Below are positions 53,925-64,000 of a stretch of DNA of 64,000 nucleotides, in pieces (positions within the stretch are counted from its first letter, which is position 1; each line of letters begins with the position of its first letter). The stretch comes from Phytopythium helicoides. Lineage: Eukaryota; Oomycota; Peronosporomycetes; Pythiales; Pythiaceae. The notes under the pieces are model-generated. The model made no database searches. It worked only from the letters and a program-made list of their open reading frames with translations, and was not told the DNA's origin. The position numbers and the translations under genes are program-made. The stretch is taken from positions 186,001-250,000 of the forward strand of contig JANFNE010000003.1 in assembly GCA_024867545.1 (NCBI GenBank), written 5' to 3'.

Positions 53925-56900
53925 GGTGAGACGCTTGGAAAGGCGAAGAAGGAAGGGGGGAAGAGAGCTCGCGGATGGATCCGGTGAGTCAACGCAGGTT
54001 CCCAACTGAGACCGGGAGATAGTTGCCGAGCCGAGCTGTGCTTGAGGAGAGGAGAGGACCCGACGCGTGCTGCGTCGGACTCGCCGAGTGAGTGAGTTAG
54101 TGAGTGACTGACGGACGGTCTCCGACTCTCTTTTTTTCAGTGAGTTTCGATGGTCAAACGACCAGTCACGCGCAACAAATCGTCTCGATGGGCTCGCGGT
54201 CGGTTGGTTGGTCGAGTGGGAGCGCGTAGCAAATCGCGGCACGCCCACACCGCAGCCGGCGAATGAGTCAAGCAGCAACGGTATACTGAGCTCGAGACGA
54301 GAGGATAGAGCACGTCAATGATGAGTCCAGGCGGCCACCGTGGTGACCAACAGAAAAGCCGCGTGGCGACAGCAGGAGGGACGAGAGAGATGGCACAGGG
54401 TCTCGCTCGGCACTGCAACTGGATGCAGCAGCAGCAGCAGCAAACAGCAGGCAGCAGGCAGCAGGCAGCAGGCGGAGCAGCAGATCGCAGAGAACGATGT
54501 TGACTGACTGCTCCAGAAAAACCAAACCTTGATGAGCGACCTGAGATGTTTTTTTTTGTTTTTTGTTGTTTGCTATTTTTTTTTACGTATATTTAAAATC
54601 GGTCGTAATGTAATCCCACGCGTTTACAAAACCTTTGTCTGCTTTTACACATCTTTTCGAAAAATCCTCCGAAATGCAAAGCGGCTGTTCGTTGGTCGAA
54701 GACCTAGGTAACGCGCTGCGTGCTCACTAAAATGTTGCTTGCGGGCTGTTTTTCGTGGCTCAATTCCGCCAGCTGCCCGGTCTGAGTCAACAGCCTTTTG
54801 TATGCATAGGATCACAAATCAAGTGCCAACACACACATGCAGACCGTTGTGACGGCGCAATTCGGACATCCAGCGTGGCGCAACTCGCGCATAGCCCGCG
54901 CATAGCCCGCGCCAGCACAAGCAAGCGCGCGACGGACGAAAACAGAGACCGGTCTGGTGCCACCGCCCACAGTCGCACGGGCGCTGCGGGCCACGAAACC
55001 CGGCAGGTGCGACTGTGCCGTAGACGTTGCGCTCTCAACTTTGCGATGGTCACCGAGGCTTTGATGATCGAGGGAGAATTCCCTTGATTCCTCGCCACTC
55101 CCGGCGGGTTCCGTAATTCGCCGACAAACATAATCGTGTCACAATTCGATCACAAAAGGTTTGTTTATTTGCACAGCTTCGATTCAGTCGGTAATACACA
55201 GTAATACACATGCGCCGGGAGTTACGCATGCAGCAGTGCACACGAATCCACTTGATTGGTGCTCGCGCCTCCGCCATGGTCGCCCTGACCTCGCTACTGT
55301 ACTGTTCGCCTTCCTCCCTCGGAGGCAGGATTGATCCGACGGTGCCTCCGCCAGGGTCTCTACATTCAAAGCTGGGTGGGAGGCTCCTGCTCAGCACGCG
55401 CGGTACGTACAGTAATCGGATGGTGCCATAGTGTCGCGTCATCATACAATGACGATCGTCCAATCGCCATCAATGATGCGATCGCTCCATCCACTGATCG
55501 ATTGCCCAACCGAACACAAGTCAAGGAAGCGAGATCGATCACTCCCTGACGGCGCGAATCTGCGTGTACAACGCGGCGAGCACTTCTCGACCACCTCTGC
55601 GATTGCTGGTGCTATCGACTTCGATCGGCGACTCCGATCGAGAGGTGATAATTGCAGTGTCAACTTCTTCAATTTTTTTTTTTACTTCGAAGAGAGTGGC
55701 TGGCAGCTGGCCTCGAGACTCTCCCTAAAGAAGGACTTCAATAACCTGAAGTTGTTGGTCCGACTTGGATCGTGCGATTGTTGTGAATTTGGGTGGAGCT
55801 CCTTTGAGGCGATAGTACATGCATGTGTTGTTTGTGAACCTTTGCTTGCTGGATTACCATCGGTTGCGACGGGATGATCGGAAGAAATTATCAATGCGCT
55901 TTCAACTTTCACTGTGGAGAAGGCTGACGAGATTAGGGTCAACTTGATTTCATACGAAGCTGCGAAGATAGCGATGACTGGGCTGCTCACTGGTTCAGAG
56001 ACAAGAACGCTCAGATGAACCCAGAGAACTGGGTAAAAAGCTGGAGGTCTGCGAAGCAAATTACTGGTGTAAGGGTGTTGATGATAGCGAAAAAATTAGG
56101 GTAATTGTAGGCATCAATCTCCCGTTTTAAGATTAAGATTCAATCTCTCGTTTTTTTTTTTTTTTTTGGCATGAATCTCCCATTTTTGGCATCAACAAGT
56201 TCCCATCAGGGTGTACTGTACTGCGTCCACTGTACTGCGTCCACCTCGGTAGTGACGTCAGACACGCACGCCGTGTCACTCGAACACTCCATTGCAGCAG
56301 TTCAAGAAAAGATCCTGCAACAGGGAAATCAGCACATCGCGTTTACATCGTCCTTCGTTGCTTGCACAGCGGATTTATTGTGTGACGAGCTTATGCGTGC
56401 CGAGCGCAGCCGTCAAGCCCGCCGAAGGTGTCTTTGCCATGGCAGTTTGTTGCGCACTACAAGCATTGTTGAATCGAAATCGTAAATGAGAACGAACGCA
56501 CCTTCGATTTTTGAAACACGCGCTAGCTGGGTTCGAATACTGTAGCTGCAACTCAAATTGGAGCCTCAGCTTTGGCGGCGGTCGTCATGCCCAGCTTCAG
56601 CATGGCCAGAAAGTTGCATTGCTGATTCCTTCTCTCTGAAGACAGTACCGATACAAGTCCCTCTCCCTCTCCGAGAAACAGACCGCGCAGCTGCGCCAGC
56701 GAGTGCGTGGCCGAGGCTTGAATACGCCCCCGTTGGGCTCATCGTCAGGACCCTTCGACCCGCGAAGTTGACGCTCCAACAGCTCCTCCCGCCAACCTCA
56801 TGACGACTCCTTCAAAAATTGCGCAAGGCGACGGCGAGAGCCATCCGATGCCAACAAAATGAGTTTGATTGGTATCTTGCGATGCATTTTTTTTGGTGGA

Positions 56901-57090
56901 AGATGAAAATGCGAGTAAAACATGAAAAGGTCGGTGCGAAGCGTCGGTGAGCCACGACTGTCTGTGCAGTCGCTCGGAAGCGTCACAAGTCGGCGACCGG
57001 TAAGGTGGGGCCGTTGCCGCTAACAACTTCGCCAAAGCAAGTCGTCGACGTGTCCAGCATTGTGTGCTCTGAGGTGTCGCTGCAAGTGCA
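53925..57090. other. 3.2-kb gene-poor interval with simple repeats
   Basis: The first 350 nt are the upstream region of the zinc-repeat gene. Further on are a CAG and GCAGGCA cluster (54425-54480), T-rich runs (54546-54580, 55673-55683, 56152-56167), a 12-bp doublet near 54893 (GCGCATAGCCCG twice) and a 15-bp doublet near 56215 (CTGTACTGCGTCCAC twice). No open frame has a recognisable domain. Confidence 0.45.
54425..54480 (+). repeat. CAG / GCAGGCA simple repeat
   Basis: Five CAG units are followed after a short break by four copies of a 7-bp GCAGGCA-type unit. It lies 500 nt upstream of the zinc-repeat gene and is non-coding as far as can be seen. Confidence 0.85.
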
Positions 57091-60000
57091 ATGGAAGGGT
57101 ACATATGGAAGAAGGGTAGCAAGATGCCCGTCATGCAAGTTCTCAGCTTTTTTTGCAGCGGGAGATCGCTACTCCATCACTAATTCATTCACGCACTACA
57201 CGGTACAGGAAGCGGCGGTTTGCAGTACAGAAAGGCACCATGCTGGTGCTTTACACGAGTGAAGAGGAGCGGCGGCGTCTCGGAGCTACGCCGAGAAAGG
57301 TACTCGAGGTGATTGGCGTTCGCGACTGGATCGAGCCAAGCTCGCCTGGAGCTTCGCCGACGGCTCGAGGAAAATCGGATCGTGACCCGCGAACATTTGA
57401 AGTCGTTTATCTCGGGGGCTCCAAAGAAACAACCGTCGCGAGCAACCACCCGAGTGTGTACAAGTGCCGAGCGGACTCCAAGGAAGCTCGGCAGATGTGG
57501 GTCGACGCCTTGCGCTTCGCACTCGACGAGCCAGACCGCATCGCAAGGGATGAAATTGAAGAGGCGCAGCGTGATCTTGGTCTAGAGAGTGAGGTGCACG
57601 AACAAGCAATGAAGGATGCATCAGACGCAGTGGAAGAGGCCACGCGTCTTGGACAGCGGCAAATGAAATGTGATGCTCAAGTCCATCAAATTGACAAAGA
57701 CCTGGCTGAGCTCCAAGCTCGCGTGGATCAGGCGCAGGTGATAATGGACGAAGTCGCAGGAAGACGAAAGACAACGCAAGATGCACTGGATCATGTCCGA
57801 GAAGTGGCGCACAATATTGCGATAGAAGGTCGACGAAATAGCGAGGTCGGCGAAACGGACTGCTGACAGTCACGACGAGAGGATAGCTCGACTCACCGCA
57901 CAGCTTGAGGTCGACACCGCTGCAGAAGACTCTCACAAGAAATTGCTGGCAGATTTGCAGGAAGCGATAGCTAGCTTACTTGTTCAGCGTCAGCAACTCT
58001 CTGATGAGTTTCACAAGTGCGCAGAGGAAGGAAAACGCCTTCGACAAACTGCTGGTCAACGACTAGAAGAAGCCCAAGGTGCAAATCGACGCCGGAAATT
58101 GCGAATTACTTCCTGGAGCGTCGGTGATACGATACGAAGCGAAAATGAAGGGTGGACAGCACCAATGTCCCAACTCGATCCTCTTGTGGAAGGCTATCTG
58201 CAGTGCAAACACCCAACGCGAAGCACGATGCATCGCAGATACTACGTGCTGGTGGGGAATACACTGTGCTGGTACCCCGATGTGGATACTTACACCGCCA
58301 AAATGGATTGTCCGAGTGGAGCTGTGCATGTATCTGGTGTCGTCGAATGGGACGGACGCTGTGCCTCGTCTGGGCGAGGGCTTGCGATGGGTATTGGTGG
58401 AATCCTGAGTCCACGAAGACGACAAGATAGCGAGAAAAAGAAAACCGCACATGCACACGCATTTGGAATCTCAACTATCGAGGGAACGACCCTTCTGTGC
58501 AGCGCGCCAACTAAAGACAGTGTAGCTAACTGGACAGCAGCTCTGCACATCAGTCTGACTATGCCTCCACTGTCGCCGCACCGTGCTGTTGCAGCAAAAG
58601 CTCGTCGCGACTCTTTCGATTTGCTTGCGTCGATGGCTATTTCCCCTACTTCTTCATCTGGATCTGTGCAATCGACAAACATCGCACCAACACAACGACG
58701 TCATAGCTCATTTGACGGGTCGAGCTGTAGGAAGCATTCAGGAAGATAAAGTGGGAGAGCCTGAAGATCGTTTTGAACAAAAGCCAGGGCTGCATCCAGG
58801 CAACCAGTATGCACTAGACCAGAGTACCAATCCTTCAACTACAGATACCGCCGCATCTACAGAGGTTCACATCGAAGGGTACCTAGTTCAACGAAATGCA
58901 GCTACTTCCTCCATTATGATGAAGAAGAAGTATTGTGTTTTGCGTGGACTCGAGCTTGGCATATTTGAGTCGTTTGACGCGTACAGAGCGGCAATCACGA
59001 AAGAAGGAAACGAAGAGCAGCAGTTTGAACAGTGGGCCGCTACCAAAGAGCTTTATCACGTGTATGGGTGTCGTGACCTGGGATGGCCATGCTCGACTTC
59101 TTCAATACCATCACGCATTTCAACTTCAAGCACTTGCTATTGGATCTACTACCAAGCAGCAACAGCAAAACCAAACCACTCTATACTGTAGTGCAATTAA
59201 TGCAGCAGAGAAAACGAGGTGGGTCAGTGGAGTACACGAAGCACTTTTGAAATATCGGGACACGGTTCTGTCCCCAACACGGCGACAAGAATCACTAGTT
59301 GAACGCGCTCGACAGAGTATTTTGCGCGTCGCAACTGAATCACCGTATGGTTTTGTGCCAGCTGTATCTTCTGCAGCAAAAGAGGGGAGTGCTAGTGGCA
59401 AAGTGACAAGTACGGACAGCGGATTCGAAAGTCCCCATGTTGATGATTATAGTCTCGCGTTGCAGGAGTTTCACGAAATGATGGAAAAATATTACGCTGA
59501 GCACCACGCCAGCAAGCTACATGACGTGCCCATGCTGGTTGAGAAATACCGGGGTCGAGAGCAAGCACTAGTTGATCATTTGGACCGTATCCATGGCACT
59601 ACTGTCGCCAACGATCCACTGATGACTAATGTGCTCCAGCGTTTAGCGAAGCCTCAGCCAGCATCGTTATCTCCTCAAGCAGCGTTGTTATATCCATTAC
59701 CACAGCAAAACAAGCGATCAAGTACGGGCGTGCGCAGTGGACTTGTTGACTTTGTCTCTATGACCGGCTACCTGTCATGGTGCGATAACTCTGAGTTCGT
59801 ATCGAGTTTTTGCGTATTGTCAATCAACAAACTCGTGCGGTACCGATCACAAACACACCACGAAACTGAGTCGCACGCCCCAATTGCATCTTATTTAATA
59901 TCAAGTGTCTACGAGTTTCCACCACCACCTTCGTTTCGAGCATTATCACCGCGTGCTGGCGGCACCACTAAACACATTTTCTTTTTGGCTGCCTCCTTGG

Positions 60001-63000
60001 TAGTGCCTTCATCGTCAAAGTCACAATCTGGGGTTTCAAACGAAGAAATAACCCCAGCAGGGTCAATGCTGGTAGATCTCGTATTGGCTGCCCCAACCGG
60101 TGAGGACAAGCTACGATGGATGGCAAAAATCAGAAGCGGGCTTGGGTTTGCTCATGCCCATTCTGATAGCTCGACGACCTCTGCGAATGGAGCGAGTTTG
60201 GATAATACTGTGGCCCAAGACGCTGATACTGTTTCGAAGAGCTCAAATCTGCGACGAAAATTAGTGGAATACTACATCCAGTACAACCCGAGACGCGTAG
60301 GTGAAGTCGATTCATTGCTAGCATACTTTTCTGGTCGCGAGCGCCAGCTTCTTGCTGGTTTGGACAGTACATATGGAACAAGTATCCAACATGATGAAAG
60401 CTATATTTCTCTATTACCTGGAGGTGGTTTCCCCACGAGCAAGGCAAGTTCTGTGTCAGTACTACTCAACGGTGTCAAGAGTGTTCTTTCAGTCAAACAT
60501 TCAATTCTCGGACCTGACTTTAGTCGCTGCTGTTGCTCATTAGAGGGCAATACTCTCTCGTGCTACGTCGACAGTGATGCGAACGTATCCTTTTCAACTC
60601 CCCCACTTCTAACGGCAACTGTGATCGCTATCAACACTCTGAGCCCAAAGCTTGCAGAGATGCTCGTGTTCAGTATCGAGACGCGTGAGCACGGTGTGGT
60701 GCTACTGCGAGCAGACTCAGACGAGATTATGGATGAATGGACTCGAGCATTAAAAGTAGGTATTGACGCAAGCCAGCGAGAGCGGATTCAGCAGGAAATG
60801 AATGCACTCCCTGAAGATGAGCCTCTTCGGCAGCTTTTTGAGGTTCTGGACTCAGTTTTACCGTTCTCATAACCCAGACAAGGAGCGAGAGGTAGGCACC
60901 CTTTTGCGAGCATATCGTGGCAGGGAGCTCCGGCTCTTACAAGAGATCGACGCAATATATCACAGCCGTTTGGGGGTTGACCCAGGTAATGTCAAGCTCT
61001 GTGAAGCTGCCAGCCGCGGTAACAACGGTACCACCAGCACTGCATCCACATCGAAAGAAAGCAGCGACAAGATTGGTCTTGAGAGCAAGGGAAAGTTGCA
61101 ATGGAAGGCTACCTCACCAAGCGCGGGCATTTGATGCCATCAATGAAGAAGCGATACTGCGTACTCGTAGATGGACGTCTATCGTATTACGTCACAAAAG
61201 AAGATAGTCGCGACCCCAAAAGATCGACCAAGCCTCAAGGATCGTTTATTGTCAGCTCTGTTGCGCCTTGGGACGGCCAGACAAGTGCTAGAAAGTACGA
61301 CCACGGCATTGAATTAGAAACATCAGACGGGAGAATGTTTTTCTGCGCCGCTCCAACTGCGGATGAGAAAGCTCAATGGGTTCATGCGCTCCAGGAATCC
61401 ATTGCATTGACGAAATTACCAAGCATCGGAGGGTCAGAGCCTACACCCAAGTCTAGAAATGAGAATGACCTAACTCACAGTCGTCGCTCCGAGCTACGCG
61501 AACATTTGGCTCAATTCTATCGCGAGAGAAATCCCAAAAAGCTCAGTGATCTAGATCTCCTGTTGACGTACTATGCTGGACGGGAGTTGGCTCTGCTTGA
61601 AGCTATCGATGAAACGTACAACTCGACGTTGACCCAAGATGAAGAGCTATTGGCACTCGTTTCTCCTTCAGCAAAACATTCAGAGGGACTTCTGACACTC
61701 AAATACGATGGATACTTGAAGCAGGCTGTCGATATCTCTTGGCACTCATCTCAAATCGTGTACGTCTTTGTCAATGGTCTTGCGATTACGTTCTTCGCGA
61801 CACGAGAGGCTTTCAAGAGTGGCATGTCGCCTTTGTCCCAGGCAGAAGTAACACTGCTTGCGGTCAAGGGATTGGATGGAGCCGGGCGATTTGCAATTGA
61901 GACAGCGGAGCACACGTGGATCTATTTTGAGGCGGCTAATGCTGTCGAAAAGCGCGAATGGATGCTCGTCCTCCAAGCCGCGCTCGACACTGTTTTAGCC
62001 CGAAATATATTAAGTGAAGAGCAAGAGGCTATGCGGGACCAAGAAGGCTCGTCAAATCGCATGGCTGATGTCTCGACGCGCGGAAGCCTTTTGATTCGCA
62101 TGGACCTAGACTCTCTAGAGAGCCATGCGAACTTGATGACAGAGCCCACAAACATGCAGCTGTGTTACTGCCTCTTGCAAAACACTAATGAATTGCACAT
62201 CCGAGTCATTGACGACGGCGATAAGTCTTGGCGATTCAACGTCCACTCTACACGCGCGTGGCATCCTACTTCCAGCGCATCACCTGTTGCGCTTTCGAGG
62301 CCGTGCCGATTTCCGTTTCAGATTTTGACAGACCAACGGTTTGTTGTAAGTTGTGGAGCCGCATCAGACTATAGAGCGAGCCAAGTGGATCCACCAGATT
62401 CGCTTGGGAGCGGAACAAGCGATGGCGCTCGAGATGCCTCGAAGAACAGCTCTTAGAGGTCAAGGAAGAATTGAAAGTTCGCACTCAGGTGCCTCAGACG
62501 GCACCAACAATCTCTTCTCGAAGTATTGGACCACGTTCAAACTCTGTCTACATTCCGTCGCAAGTACAACCCCAAGCCGAGGAAGTTGAAGACGGAGTGA
62601 CCAAAGGATTGGTGGATTTCCAACTAGCAGGATTGCAGGATAAAATACCTCACGTTACAGAGGCAGAGCGTCGATATGTCATTTTGAGTGAGCGCGGCCA
62701 GATCAATGTCTTCGAAAGCGAACTTGCAGTCTCAGATCGTCCACCTGTGTACAAAGGTCAAGTTCTGGACTTTGCTGTATCAACGAAAGCGGCTCAGTCG
62801 GGAAACTCTCCACAGCGCCATCTATTGAAGCTATTTGGTCGAGATTTTTCGTCATTGGTAGCTCAAACTGTGCACCCGTTGTCAGTCATTGTTCGAGACA
62901 CACTATCTGGGCCAACAGCAGCACGAGCTGGCTACTTCTTCCCTTCGTCTCAAGAGGAACGTGATCTATGGCTCACAGCACTGAATAGCTGTATTGGCAT

Positions 63001-64000
63001 TCAGAAAGGGCGAAGCACTGCTTGCAGACGAAAAAGTGATTCTTGCTTTAGAACAGGAAGACAAACCTTCAGATTCTCCTACTAACGAATTAACAATCGG
63101 TGCTACGGGAGAACCCCCTGCCAATATGGATGACAACGAGGGCAAACCTACTCCAAGCAATTTCCCAGGCGCCGTAATGGAAGGGTTGCTTATCCCCTGG
63201 AGCTCCAAAAGCCCATCGAGTTTAGTAAAAGGAGCCAAAACAAAAGTCCCCGAACCGCTCTTTGTGGTTCTAGGTTGGGTCCAGGCTTGATGGGATTTGT
63301 ATCTCAAGATGCTGCAGTGGGTGAGAGCAAGGATGTATCCAAACCAGTGATAGACGTCGAGATAACTCATGTTACAGACTGGGAGGCCCCGCGCTCGACT
63401 ATTGGAAGTGATAGAGATTTCCCTCTCGAGAGCCTGGGCTTTAGAGTTGATGCATTGGCACCTGGTGGCACAACTGGTTCGCAACGGAGCTTTACTTTGC
63501 TGCCCCAAACGTCTCGCCAAGAGAGATTGGATCCGAATGATCCGCCAGGAAGTAGAGTTTGCATTGGCTGAGCGCTACTTGGACGAGGACGCACAAACCT
63601 TTCGCACGACTTGTGGCTCAAGATTTGAATGCAAAAGCTCATGCTCAGGCGGATACTGGATCAAAAATCGAGGGCTATGTGCGCGTTCGCCACCACTTCC
63701 TTGGTGCTATGTGGCGTGAGAGGTACCTGGTACTCAGAGGCAGTCGAATAATAGTTTATACTACCGCTCGGGATGCTGCAGTTGACGAGCTCTCCAAGAA
63801 AGCGATTCGAGGCGCATGAGGTTGTTAGTGCAGCCAAATGGACCCCCGTTGCAGGAGGTGGCAGTGGTCGTGGAGGGGATCGGCGCTACGGATTTCGAAT
63901 TAACAACGAAGACGGAGGTTACTTGGAGTGCACTGTCAGTTCAGAAACCGAGGCTCGCATGTGGATGGATGCCGTATTGTCAGCTTCTTCTGTGGATAAA
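57091..64000 (+). CDS. Giant multi-PH-domain protein, partial at right edge, several frame changes
   Basis: From MEGYIWKKGSKMP at 57091 the strand encodes about eleven PH-like domains: near 57.1, 58.2, 58.9, 59.8, 60.45, 61.1, 61.7, 62.1, 62.6, 63.2 and 63.7 kb. Each tends to open with (E)GYL.K.., have a KRRYCVL-type strand and close with a W-containing helix (MWVDALRFAL, KAQWVHALQES, KREWMLVLQAAL). A coiled coil lies between the first two (57540-58100). Four copies of a YGRE...YG module alternate with PH domains. Frame changes occur near 57140, 57850, 58725, 59070, 60840, 61095, 62370, 62440, 62990, 63280, 63550 and 63800. Most are single-base, several in homopolymers (GGG near 59068, TTTTT near 60837), and matching PH motifs continue across them. 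PH domains bind phosphoinositides or proteins, so a membrane scaffold is likely. The first change may hide an intron. Confidence 0.75.
59460..59640 (+). repeat. Protein module YGRE-YG, unit 1
   Basis: About 58 codons: MEKYYAEHHASKLHDVPMLV, then EKYRGREQALVDHLDRIHGT. It lies between PH domains 3 and 4. Confidence 0.7.
60249..60415 (+). repeat. Protein module YGRE-YG, unit 2
   Basis: LVEYYIQYNPRRVGEVDSLL then AYFSGRERQLLAGLDSTYGT, between PH domains 4 and 5. Confidence 0.75.
60838..60995 (+). repeat. Protein module YGRE-YG, unit 3
   Basis: FYRSHNPDKEREVGTLLRAY then RGRELRLLQEIDAIYHSRLG, between PH domains 5 and 6. The frame changes just before it. Confidence 0.7.
61494..61655 (+). repeat. Protein module YGRE-YG, unit 4
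   Basis: LAQFYRERNPKKLSDLDLLL then TYYAGRELALLEAIDETYNS, between PH domains 6 and 7. Confidence 0.75.

Noticed and set aside
56140..56170. Poly-T tract as a retroposon tail
   Set aside because: No element body or target-site duplication is visible beside it; T-rich runs are common in this spacer.
1..64000. CRISPR arrays, bacterial operons, tRNA or rRNA genes
   Set aside because: No regularly spaced direct repeats with unique spacers, no Shine-Dalgarno-linked gene strings and no cloverleaf or rRNA cores were noticed; introns and gene content are eukaryotic.

Overview
The window looks like nuclear DNA of an oomycete (Peronosporales/Pythiales-type stramenopile). The signs are compact GC-rich genes with few short GT-AG introns (67-119 nt), Inr-like core motifs just upstream of start codons, and typical oomycete families: a C-x4-C/HGGG zinc-repeat protein, a receptor-like TKL kinase, Ser/Thr-rich secreted proteins with a C-terminal GPI-type tail, and a long multi-PH protein. 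The genus cannot be fixed from the sequence alone.

Layout. 1-3.5 kb: poorly preserved or frame-broken hypothetical genes, including a Cys-rich secreted protein on the minus strand. 3.9-9.2 kb: a secreted cyclophilin (three exons) and an INPP4-type inositol-polyphosphate 4-phosphatase. 9.4-14.7 kb: four tandem paralogues of a secreted Cys-motif/Ser-Thr-rich/GPI-type family (one intact, three frame-broken), followed at 14.8-16.5 kb by a receptor-like kinase. 16.6-25 kb, all minus strand: a translation factor joining an eIF4B-like N-terminus to a W2-like C-terminus, a BAG plus alpha-crystallin chaperone-type protein with heat-shock elements upstream, and a 1,485-residue LRR/EF-hand protein.

25-49.4 kb is the most unusual part: ten copies (nine full length, one truncated) of a four-exon NmrA/isoflavone-reductase-like NAD(P)-binding gene in orientation - - + + - + - + - +. 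They lie in nested inverted repeats, with a near-perfect palindrome (arms about 2 kb, spacer about 0.9 kb) centred near 40.5 kb. A membrane-anchored glutathione S-transferase, a truncated GST copy, a broken piece of the LRR gene and a decayed multi-exon gene lie between the copies. The copies look homogenised in exon 1 and most of exon 4 but differ in a short cassette of exon 4 and, in the last copy, in exons 2-3.

49.5-64 kb: a polytopic membrane protein, a four-exon zinc-repeat protein (minus strand), about 3.2 kb with no recognisable gene, and the beginning of a very large protein of serial PH domains interleaved with a repeated YGRE...YG module; it runs off the right edge.

Many otherwise well-conserved genes outside the NmrA array carry isolated one-base frameshifts, several in homopolymers. 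This suggests residual assembly indels at least as much as pseudogenisation, so broken genes here should be read with caution.
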